A stretch of DNA of 5,379 bases from positions 1-5,379 of the forward strand of contig CAMMBX010000082.1 of the NCBI GenBank assembly GCA_946494345.1, read 5' to 3'. The position numbers and the translations under genes were made by a program. The notes beneath the pieces are model-generated. The model made no database searches. It saw only the letters and a list, made by a program, of their open reading frames with translations, and had not been told where the DNA came from. Shown piece after piece: positions 1 through 5,379 of the stretch. The DNA is from an uncultured Mycoplasmatota bacterium (GTDB lineage: Bacteria; Bacillota_I; Bacilli_A; RF39; UBA660). How positions within the stretch are numbered: the first letter of the stretch is position 1; every line of letters starts with the position of its first letter.

Positions 1-120
1 ACAATAGGTTCTGACTTTCATAAGAATGACGGTATTCACTCTGATATTGGTTTAATTAATGAAGATATTGTATTAAATGATAATGAGATTAACTCTATTA
101 TTGATAATCTTTTAAATTAA
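1..120 (+). CDS. C-terminal end of a PHP-domain phosphoesterase-like protein (partial)
   Basis: The frame starting at base 1 is open for 39 codons and ends at TAA (118-120). The fragment begins T-I-G-S-D-F-H and continues into D-I-G. A Ser-Asp-x-His motif near the C-terminus followed by a short hydrophobic segment is characteristic of PHP-fold metal-dependent phosphoesterases, where the Asp and His bind active-site metal; in that family it is the last metal-binding motif before the end of the barrel. The remaining tail is acidic, Asn/Ile-rich and helical-looking, and adds nothing specific. The 5' end lies outside the window, so substrate and full architecture cannot be judged. The gene converges on the DNA polymerase gene and ends directly at a hairpin terminator. 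PHP phosphoesterases act on nucleotide or sugar phosphates in the cytoplasm; which applies here is unknown. The coding call is good; the family call rests on one short motif. Confidence 0.6.
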   Translation, partial: TIGSDFHKNDGIHSDIGLINEDIVLNDNEINSIIDNLLN

Positions 121-154
121 AGTTTTTCCACAAAGACTGTGCAAAAACTTTTTT
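121..154. terminator. Intrinsic terminator between two convergent genes
   Basis: Bases 121-127 pair with 143-149 (AGTTTTT/AAAAACT) and 128-132 faces 138-142, with one C-C mismatch, around the loop AAGAC (133-137). The plus-strand side is followed by a run of six T (149-154). This terminates the PHP-like gene, whose stop codon ends at base 120. On the minus strand the same hairpin begins 7 bases after the polymerase stop codon (156-158) and is followed by a weaker TTAATTT tract, so it may work in both directions. Part of it is identical to the hairpin at 1445-1462. Confidence 0.75.
124..141 (-). repeat. 18-base hairpin repeat, copy 1 (after the polymerase gene)
   Basis: TTTTCCACAAAGACTGTG on the plus strand is identical at 124-141 and 1445-1462. 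On the minus strand, the sense strand of the gene before each copy, it reads CACAGTCTTTGTGGAAAA and lies 14 bases after the polymerase stop codon. The CCACA/TGTGG-type arms and loop are kept while flanking bases differ. This copy forms part of the convergent terminator. Confidence 0.6.
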
Positions 155-155
155 A

Positions 156-1364
156 CTATCTTCTTTCAATATTATAATCTTCTTCTTTTTTACTAGCTCT
201 TATAACACTACCTTTTCCATATTTCTTGATAATACTATCCATTACTTCTTCTACTTTATCTTCAACCTTAACATTTGTATCTTCAAACAAAGACATCTGA
301 CTAATAGCTTTTTCTTTTAAATCACTTAGTCTTACTCCGATATTTCTAATAGGATCTTCTTTCCAACTGGTTTCAAAAATTGTTTTAACACCTTTATATA
401 TTTCTTCTGTTACATTAGTAGGATTATCTAAAGTAATTTGATGAGAGTAGTTTTTAAATAAATTATTTCTATAAGTAACAGCGATAGTTGCAGTATATAA
501 CTTTTGTTCTCTTAAAGTATATGATATTTCTTCTGTTTCACTAAATAATATTTTTAATAAGTCTTCCTTTTTTGTTACATCATAAGGTAAGGTTCTTGAG
601 ATACTAATACATTTATTTTTAGCATTTCTAGGCTCTACTTTACTATAATCTATTCCTAAAGCTGCTTCTTTGAAATAATCTCCTTGGCTTTTAAAATGCC
701 TTCTTAATAAACTGATGTTAGACTCTGCTAAATCTTTAATAGTATATATTCCTAAGTCATTTAACTTTTTAGCAGAACTTTTGCCTAGCATAAATAGATC
801 ACTTACTTTTAAGGGCCACATTTTAGTTTTAATCTCATCTAAGTAAAGGGTGTGTACTTTATCGGGCTTTTCAAAATCACTTGCCATCTTTGCACATAAT
901 TTATTTTCTCCTATTCCAACATTAACAGTAAAGCCAAACTTTTCTTTAATTTCATCTTTTATTTTATGAGCTAGAGATACATAATCATTACCATAAAGAA
1001 GAGAAGTTCCAGTAAGATCAAGAAAACACTCATCAATAGAATATTGTTCTATTACAGGAGTATACTGTGAAAGATAATTATATAACTTTTTAGACTCTTC
1101 TTTATAAAAGGCATAGTTAGGAGGAAATACTTGTAATGCTTTACATTTACTTCTTGCACTATATAATGTCTCTGCTGTTACAATTCCATATTTTTTAGCG
1201 ATAGGACTTTTAGCAAGGACAATACCACGTCTTGCTTTTTCATCTCCACCAATAACTGAAGGAATTTTTCTGATATCTTGTTTATATCCATGATTTAAAA
1301 GATAAACAGCAGTCCAAGATAGAAAGGCATTATTAACATCGATATGAAAAATAATCCGTTTCAT
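156..1364 (-). CDS. dinB: Y-family translesion DNA polymerase (DinB/Pol IV-like)
   Basis: This 402-residue protein is a complete error-prone lesion-bypass polymerase, which extends primers past damaged template bases in the cytoplasm. The N-terminal F-H-I-D-V-N-N-A-F block carries the first metal-binding Asp (D9) and F14 at the steric-gate position. Y-S-I-D-E-C-F-L-D at 108-116 holds the catalytic D111/E112 pair. The palm segment F-T-V-N-V-G-I-G-E-N-K-L-C-A-K-M-A-S-D is at about 145-163, a thumb helix-hairpin-helix at about 186-215, and a little-finger domain at about 250-350. Q-M-S-L-F (356-360) matches the beta sliding-clamp-binding peptide, and a family-typical tail (K-K-Y-G-K-G-S-V-I-R-A-S) follows. 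The length is normal for the family. The start is supported by an AAGGAGGG site 6 bases upstream. The gene has its own promoter and converges with the PHP-like gene. The N-x-A-F-L-S-W-T-A version of motif I resembles the UmuC/ImpB-like polymerases of Clostridia-type bacteria, so the dinB symbol is a family-level label. Family confidence is very high, subfamily moderate. Confidence 0.95.
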   Translation of the reverse strand: MKRIIFHIDVNNAFLSWTAVYLLNHGYKQDIRKIPSVIGGDEKARRGIVLAKSPIAKKYGIVTAETLYSARSKCKALQVFPPNYAFYKEESKKLYNYLSQYTPVIEQYSIDECFLDLTGTSLLYGNDYVSLAHKIKDEIKEKFGFTVNVGIGENKLCAKMASDFEKPDKVHTLYLDEIKTKMWPLKVSDLFMLGKSSAKKLNDLGIYTIKDLAESNISLLRRHFKSQGDYFKEAALGIDYSKVEPRNAKNKCISISRTLPYDVTKKEDLLKILFSETEEISYTLREQKLYTATIAVTYRNNLFKNYSHQITLDNPTNVTEEIYKGVKTIFETSWKEDPIRNIGVRLSDLKEKAISQMSLFEDTNVKVEDKVEEVMDSIIKKYGKGSVIRASKKEEDYNIERR

Positions 1365-1370
1365 AGCTTT

Positions 1371-1378
1371 CCCTCCTT
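1371..1378 (-). promoter_or_regulatory. Strong ribosome binding site of the polymerase gene
   Basis: The minus strand reads AAGGAGGG followed by six bases (AAAGCT) and ATG. It is near-perfectly complementary to the 16S rRNA 3' end at ideal spacing and fixes the start at 1364. It is much stronger than the site in front of the 298-residue gene. Confidence 0.85.
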
Positions 1379-1384
1379 TTCTCT

Positions 1385-1413
1385 ATTATATAATACGTTA
1401 GTTCTATTTTAAA
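1385..1413 (-). promoter_or_regulatory. Housekeeping sigma-type promoter of the polymerase gene
   Basis: On the minus strand, TTTAAA (1413-1408) and a perfect TATAAT (1390-1385) are separated by 17 bases. Transcription would start near 1378, giving a leader of about 14 bases that begins at the ribosome binding site. The -35 box overlaps the U-run of the upstream gene's terminator, so the two genes are packed tightly but transcribed separately. Confidence 0.65.
1392..1405 (-). promoter_or_regulatory. Possible degenerate LexA (SOS) operator in the promoter spacer
   Basis: The minus strand reads AGAACTAACGTATT between the -35 and -10 boxes. The Gram-positive LexA box consensus is CGAAC-N4-GTTCG. 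The left half GAAC and the GT of the right half match at the right spacing, but the outer bases and the right half deviate. The position is right for repression and SOS control of Y-family polymerases is well known, but the sequence match alone is weak. Confidence 0.22.
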
Positions 1414-1441
1414 GAGAAAAAAATAACCATTGCTGGTTATT
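1409..1441 (-). terminator. Intrinsic terminator of the 298-residue gene
   Basis: On the minus strand, AATAACC (1441-1435) pairs perfectly over seven base pairs with GGTTATT (1428-1422) around a six-base loop. A T-rich run follows (1421-1409, TTTTT then CTCTTT). It lies about 30 bases after the stop codon of the gene at 1472-2368 and insulates the polymerase gene from upstream transcription. Confidence 0.85.
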
Positions 1442-1444
1442 GGG

Positions 1445-1468
1445 TTTTCCACAAAGACTGTGGTAAAA
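1445..1468 (-). repeat. 18-base hairpin repeat, copy 2 (after the 298-residue gene)
   Basis: Bases 1445-1462 are identical to 124-141. Here the hairpin is TTTTCCACA (1445-1453), loop AAGAC, and TGTGG-T-AAAA (1459-1468) with one bulged T. It starts within a few bases of the stop codon of the 298-residue gene (1472-1474). On the transcribed minus strand it is followed by CCC rather than a U-run, and a separate classical terminator comes right after it. It is therefore not the main terminator of this gene and may be a 3'-end RNA element or dispersed repeat. Confidence 0.6.
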
Positions 1469-1471
1469 ATT

Positions 1472-2368
1472 TTATTGTTTTGGTAATAAATTAATTGCAT
1501 TTCTTTGTGATAAAGATAAAACTTTTTGTTCTTTTTCTTCCCTTAGGTTGTCATATATTTGGTTTATTTCATCATCTAATTTATCTTTTTGTTCTTCAAG
1601 TGTTTTTATTTTTTTATATGCTGTTTTTGCAAGTTTAGTTAACTCTATAGTAGTATCAGTATCATTAATATTTATTATTTGTTGTTGCAAGTTTTTTAGT
1701 AAATTAAGCAATTTATCTTCTACTAATAATCTCTTTACATCATATTTATTAAAATCTATTTCTGTTAGTTTATCAAAATGATGGAGACTTTCATTTAAAG
1801 CAATGTCTTTAGCATTAAGAAGAGAATTATATACATATATATTGTTATAATATAAATCTAAAGCCTCTGAATATATTTTGCTATCAACAATTGATAAACT
1901 ATCTGCATCGATGATAGTTTCTTCATAACTAGATGGTTCTAATACAGTTCCATCGGCAATAAATAAATCAGTCTTAATTTCCATGTAGCCATGATAATAA
2001 CCGGATAATTTACCAGTTAAGACAACATTTTTTGATTCAATATCTAATTTTCCAACTTGATTTTCATCACTTATAATAAATCTGCTTGTTTTTATACCTT
2101 CAATTTGTCTACCATAACAGTTACTAATTAAAACAGTTCCTTTTTCGATATTTATATAATCAAAACCACAATTTATAAAACTTATTTTGGTGTTATCTGA
2201 TGATGATGTAATCCATACAGAACCAACATTTCTAAAATAGCAGTTTATAAAATATACACTTTCTGTATTTTCATCAAAATCATAATAACTTCTATATTCA
2301 TCTAAAGCAGATACCTTAAATCCATTTTTATATTTTATATAAATTTTTCCATAAAATTCTTCTTCCAT
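1472..2368 (-). CDS. Unrecognised protein with predicted beta-solenoid and C-terminal coiled coil
   Basis: I do not recognise this 298-residue protein. Residues about 35-195 are a series of short beta-strand rungs with recurring patterns: F-I-N-C-Y-F (40-45), F-I-N-C-G-F (64-69) and I-S-N-C-Y-G (81-86). Further strand pairs follow, such as V-V-L-T-G, L-F-I-A-D-G-T-V-L, L-S-I-V-D-S-K-I and I-Y-V-Y-N-S-L-L. Alternating hydrophobic residues with Asn/Asp/Gly turns, one rung about every 15-25 residues, suggest a right-handed parallel beta-helix or polymer-forming, bactofilin-like scaffold. Residues about 210-285 are charged and helical with Leu/Ile heptad spacing, a likely coiled coil. There is no signal peptide or membrane segment, so it is probably cytoplasmic and structural or an adaptor. 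The ATG is supported by AAAGGAG 10 bases upstream and by a promoter. It follows the giant gene at 53 bases on the same strand, which hints at a functional link, but none is proven. It ends in a hairpin repeat and a terminator. Confidence 0.85.
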   Translation of the reverse strand: MEEEFYGKIYIKYKNGFKVSALDEYRSYYDFDENTESVYFINCYFRNVGSVWITSSSDNTKISFINCGFDYINIEKGTVLISNCYGRQIEGIKTSRFIISDENQVGKLDIESKNVVLTGKLSGYYHGYMEIKTDLFIADGTVLEPSSYEETIIDADSLSIVDSKIYSEALDLYYNNIYVYNSLLNAKDIALNESLHHFDKLTEIDFNKYDVKRLLVEDKLLNLLKNLQQQIININDTDTTIELTKLAKTAYKKIKTLEEQKDKLDDEINQIYDNLREEKEQKVLSLSQRNAINLLPKQ

Positions 2369-2378
2369 ATATATGTTG

Positions 2379-2385
2379 CTCCTTT
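2379..2385 (-). promoter_or_regulatory. Ribosome binding site of the 298-residue gene
   Basis: The minus strand reads AAAGGAG followed by ten bases (CAACATATAT) and ATG. The spacing is slightly long but the core is good, and it decides the start at 2368. Confidence 0.75.
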
Positions 2386-2392
2386 TGTATTT

Positions 2393-2420
2393 ATTATACT
2401 TTATTATGTACTTTTGTAAA
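2393..2420 (-). promoter_or_regulatory. Promoter of the 298-residue gene, directly after the upstream stop codon
   Basis: On the minus strand, TTTACA (2420-2415) and a perfect TATAAT (2398-2393) are spaced by 16 bases. The -35 box begins one base after the TAA of the giant gene (2424-2422). The predicted leader is under 25 bases. No terminator lies between the two genes, so this gene may be expressed both from here and by readthrough. Confidence 0.65.
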
Positions 2421-2421
2421 G

Positions 2422-5379
2422 TTATTTTAGCAATTTGGAATATTTCTTAATTACTTCCTTATCAACATATGTATTATCTTCAAATAAAATTAAAGGAATA
2501 TCATTTTGAAATTGTTCTTGCAAATAAGTTATTTGAATTAGTTCTTCTATTTTACTTTGTGATACAAATATTCCTATAGATTTATCTAAATTAATTCTAT
2601 CTAATACATGCAATTCACCAATATAGTAAGGATTTCTAATAGGATATTTTGAATTTAAAAATTGATCTGAAAACTTTATATGTATAGATTTTCTTTTCCC
2701 AAAAGCACAAATATTATCAGTTAAAATAAAAGTCTTAGAGCCTGCATAAAAATTATAAGCTTCACTATTTACTCTTGCAACAGAAATAAAGTTTTTACCA
2801 TTACAACCAGTGCCTCCATCATGGCCGCCGTACTCTGCTGATGTAATTGAATTATCTTCTAATATCTTGCTAAATATTTCTAAGGATTTAGGACTATGAG
2901 TAAAGTATTTTTCTTTTAATACAAATTGTTGTCTTGTAGAATTTTGTAAATAAGTTAGTATTTTTTCTGTGTTAAACTGATAGTTTTTGATATTTAATAG
3001 TCTATCTATATTTTCTTTAGGAGGTTTAATAATATGAGGTGCTGATATATTTTGTAAATTTCCTTTTTTGAGATATGCTTTTGCTTCTGTAAATAATCTA
3101 TCATCATTACCTCTATAATAAAAATCATAAGCATTATTTTCTTTATATCCTACAAACCAATCTTCATTTAGATAACCATTTGTATAACAAGGAGTAATTG
3201 TTTCATATTTATTATTATTTTCAAGACAATAATCAAAGTAAATGGAATTTATTTCTCTTCTTAAATATTCTTTATCACAATTACTAAATCTTTTAACTTC
3301 TTTTCTTCTATATTTATATATAGGCTCTATATCACTTGTTTTTAAATCGTCTTTATATTTACCTGATAAGATTAATTGTTTTTTTGAGGAATCTTCTAAA
3401 TATAGATTATCTTTAGCATTTGGCTTGAATAAGTTTTTAGTATAATCATTTACTTTTGGTAGTTCATCTATAAATGAATTAGAGACATCTTTTTCATTTC
3501 TTCCTATTACAACTAATTTAATTCCTATCTCTTCGTTTTTATTAGGAATCTTTATTATAGATTCTGCTGCTTGTTTATAGGCAGCATAGATTATATATTC
3601 AGGATTATTTAATTTATAACTATTTTCAGTTACTTCTATATTATCAAAGCAAAGCACTTGTCCACAACGCCAAACCCAACTATAGGCAATAATTTTATCT
3701 TGATATGTTACTTTAAAAAATCTCCCATGTGGATTTATAGCACCATGTCTTAGACAACTTGCAGCCTTTCCAGCAGGTGTTAAACAACTACTATTTGCTG
3801 TATCTTTTATAATATATTTCCCAATGCCATTAGATAAGATCTCTGGACTATGCATATCAACCATTTCATAATTGCAATTGTTAACTTGTCCTTCTATATC
3901 AGGAATAGATGAAAATATTCTAAATCGATATTCATCATATAGTTTAATTCCTTCTATTTTTTCATTTAATGGTTCTCCTTTATGAACTAAGTTTAACTTT
4001 TCTAAGTCATTATTAATGAGATAGTTATTTGGTAACAATAAATAAGAAACGGAATTTAATATATTTCTTATTCTTTTAATTTTTATATTATTATCATTTT
4101 GTTTATATAGTAAATCATAAATATATAAAATTGAATCAAATTCATAATCTTTTGATAGGTCAATTATATCTAGTAATAATGGTTTTATTTTTTCAATATA
4201 GTCATTTGGTTTTTCATTTAACTTCATAACAATATAAGATAATTTAATAGAATCTTTATTAATTATTTTTTTAGTTAAATCATATCCTAATATGTTAAGA
4301 GCAGTTATTATAAACAACTCGTCATTATAATTGTTTATTCCTGATATTTGGTGATATAAATCTAATAGTTCTAAATAGTGTTTGGCATTATAGTTTTTAA
4401 TTAGTTCAAAAGAAAGATTGATGTCTAAATTTAATTTATTTGTTTTATAATAGTGATAAAGTGATTTCTTATTATCTATTGCTAATATATAAAAGATATT
4501 CCTACAATTAATTATTCTTTGGAATAAAGCTTCTAATATATTTATATCTTCTTTAGTTATTTTATCTTTATAATTAGATATAAATGTTTTAAAAAAGATT
4601 TGAAAGCATTTTAGATATAGCGAACTTTGTTTTCTTTCTATTGATGATAATTTTTCTATTTTATTTAAAGCTTTTATATATGATAAAGAAAATAAATCTT
4701 CTGGTATGCCATTATTAATATCATAATCTTCAGAATTATCAAGAAATACCATATTATAATATATATATGATAGTACTGAATTATTTTCTAAGTATTGGTT
4801 TCTATTTCTGAATGTTTCCGTTATTTTTTCTATTTTTTCTTTTGTATTTATTATTTTGTATAAGCTGTGTATTTTAAAATCTTCTTTATTTTTCTTCTTG
4901 TAAAATACAATTAAAAATCTTAATATTTCTTCTTGACTAATTTCTTGATTTAAGGCCATATTAAATACTTTTGTTAATTCATCAAAACTCATATAGTTCA
5001 AATGAACTGTGTCATATTTAATGACTTCATAATTATACATGCTTGTAGACCGAATGTCATTAAAAAACAATTGATATAGAGGAAAAGTGATAACTTCATT
5101 AAAGTTACCAATTTCTATTTTATAATTATTTTTTCTAAAATAGGGATCTAGTTTATCTAAAACATCTTCAAGTATTTCATCATCTTCTGGATAAAAATCT
5201 TTAATAAAAATAGTTTTTTCTAGCCTTTCTTTAAAATAAGTATAATGTTTTTTAGCATATTTTATAAAAGACTCTCTTATATTTATTTTAAATAATATAT
5301 TAAATTTATTATCATTATCTAAATCTTTATCATATAGATCTATAACTTTATCAAAATAATTATATTCTATTTCTTTACT
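2422..5379 (-). CDS. Giant multidomain protein of unknown function, N-terminus outside the window (partial)
   Basis: The frame ends at TAA (2424-2422) and stays open to the right edge, giving 985 visible residues. The TTG at 5070-5068 could serve as a start but has no ribosome binding site, and coding-like sequence continues in frame for 103 residues before it (for example D-K-L-D-P-Y-F-R-K-N-N). The true start is therefore beyond 5379. Numbered from the edge: residues 1 to about 450 are Lys/Asn/Ile-rich, mostly helical and possibly repeat-like. Residues about 480-670 form a distinctive module with R-F-R-I-F-S-S-I-P, S-S-C-L-T-P-A-G-K-A-A-S-C-L-R-H-G, W-V-W-R-C-G and D-N-I-E-V, followed by a helix and a strand (I-K-L-V-V-I-G-R-N). 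The order loosely resembles a GNAT acyltransferase, but no clear Q/R-x-x-G-x-G/A cofactor loop is seen. Residues about 815-940 carry F-T-H-S (H828), F-I-S-V-A-R and G-E-L-H-V (E922), recalling ADP-ribosyltransferase-fold proteins. No signal peptide or membrane segment is seen in the visible part. The coding call is certain; the functions are hypotheses. Confidence 0.9.
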   Translation of the reverse strand, partial: SKEIEYNYFDKVIDLYDKDLDNDNKFNILFKINIRESFIKYAKKHYTYFKERLEKTIFIKDFYPEDDEILEDVLDKLDPYFRKNNYKIEIGNFNEVITFPLYQLFFNDIRSTSMYNYEVIKYDTVHLNYMSFDELTKVFNMALNQEISQEEILRFLIVFYKKKNKEDFKIHSLYKIINTKEKIEKITETFRNRNQYLENNSVLSYIYYNMVFLDNSEDYDINNGIPEDLFSLSYIKALNKIEKLSSIERKQSSLYLKCFQIFFKTFISNYKDKITKEDINILEALFQRIINCRNIFYILAIDNKKSLYHYYKTNKLNLDINLSFELIKNYNAKHYLELLDLYHQISGINNYNDELFIITALNILGYDLTKKIINKDSIKLSYIVMKLNEKPNDYIEKIKPLLLDIIDLSKDYEFDSILYIYDLLYKQNDNNIKIKRIRNILNSVSYLLLPNNYLINNDLEKLNLVHKGEPLNEKIEGIKLYDEYRFRIFSSIPDIEGQVNNCNYEMVDMHSPEILSNGIGKYIIKDTANSSCLTPAGKAASCLRHGAINPHGRFFKVTYQDKIIAYSWVWRCGQVLCFDNIEVTENSYKLNNPEYIIYAAYKQAAESIIKIPNKNEEIGIKLVVIGRNEKDVSNSFIDELPKVNDYTKNLFKPNAKDNLYLEDSSKKQLILSGKYKDDLKTSDIEPIYKYRRKEVKRFSNCDKEYLRREINSIYFDYCLENNNKYETITPCYTNGYLNEDWFVGYKENNAYDFYYRGNDDRLFTEAKAYLKKGNLQNISAPHIIKPPKENIDRLLNIKNYQFNTEKILTYLQNSTRQQFVLKEKYFTHSPKSLEIFSKILEDNSITSAEYGGHDGGTGCNGKNFISVARVNSEAYNFYAGSKTFILTDNICAFGKRKSIHIKFSDQFLNSKYPIRNPYYIGELHVLDRINLDKSIGIFVSQSKIEELIQITYLQEQFQNDIPLILFEDNTYVDKEVIKKYSKLLK

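Noticed and set aside
156..1364. Reading TGA as tryptophan (Mycoplasma-type code)
   Set aside because: Tryptophans such as W17 are encoded by TGG, no in-frame TGA is present in the genes, and standard stops give full-length proteins.
1548..1781. A 77-codon open frame on the plus strand
   Set aside because: It lies wholly antisense to the coiled-coil part of the 298-residue gene. Its protein is Ser/Phe/Leu-rich as expected from the complement of Lys/Glu/Asn codons, and it has no ribosome binding site of note.
2369..2421. A terminator between the giant gene and the 298-residue gene
   Set aside because: No stable hairpin followed by a T-run is present on the minus strand. The short ACAAAAG repeat here is only part of the -35 region and the ribosome binding site region.
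3242..3445. A 67-codon open frame on the plus strand
   Set aside because: It is antisense to the giant gene, has no convincing ribosome binding site, and its hydrophobic Leu/Ser-rich content is a complement artefact rather than a membrane protein.
5068..5070. TTG as the start codon of the giant gene
   Set aside because: The same frame stays open upstream to the window edge with coding-like composition, and no Shine-Dalgarno sequence precedes the TTG.
1..5379. CRISPR arrays, tRNA or rRNA genes, insertion sequences, attachment sites
   Set aside because: No regularly spaced repeats, cloverleaf-like segments, transposase motifs or flanking inverted repeats were seen. The only exact long repeat noticed is the two-copy hairpin.

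Overview
This is a strongly AT-rich bacterial window. Its signals are typical of low-GC Gram-positive bacteria: AGGAGG-type ribosome binding sites, TATAAT-like promoters, hairpin plus U-run terminators, and Lys/Ile/Asn-rich proteins. Tryptophan is encoded by TGG and the genes end in TAA or TAG, so nothing requires the Mycoplasma code. Bacilli or Clostridia, or an uncultured gut relative, fits best; the lineage is inferred from composition and style only.

Layout from left to right. (1) Positions 1-120 hold the C-terminal end of a plus-strand gene whose GSDFH motif suggests a PHP-domain phosphoesterase. (2) A hairpin at 121-154 separates it from a convergent minus-strand block. (3) A complete Y-family translesion DNA polymerase (DinB/Pol IV-like) lies at 156-1364 on the minus strand. 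It has its catalytic acidic residues, a beta-clamp-binding peptide, a strong ribosome binding site and a good promoter, with a weak LexA-like half-palindrome in the promoter spacer. (4) The 107-base gap at 1365-1471 holds that promoter, the terminator of the next gene and a copy of a repeated hairpin. (5) An unrecognised 298-residue protein lies at 1472-2368, minus: predicted beta-solenoid rungs followed by a coiled coil, with its own promoter and ribosome binding site. (6) A very large minus-strand reading frame runs from 2422 to the right edge of the window without a stop. Only 985 residues of it are visible and its start lies outside.

The large protein is the most interesting item. A helical N-terminal part is followed by a conserved-looking Cys/Trp-rich module with a possible acetyltransferase-like topology. 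A C-terminal domain with spaced His, Ser and Glu motifs recalls ADP-ribosyltransferase-fold proteins, but both domain assignments are hypotheses. It is followed after 53 bases by the beta-solenoid/coiled-coil gene in the same direction with no terminator between them, so the two may be read together in addition to the internal promoter. The polymerase is insulated from them by a clear terminator and looks like an independent transcription unit.

An identical 18-base hairpin-forming sequence lies just after the stop codons of both the polymerase and the 298-residue gene, suggesting a dispersed 3'-end element in this genome. No tRNA, rRNA, CRISPR array, insertion sequence or origin was seen, and no gene-free stretch exceeds 300 bases.
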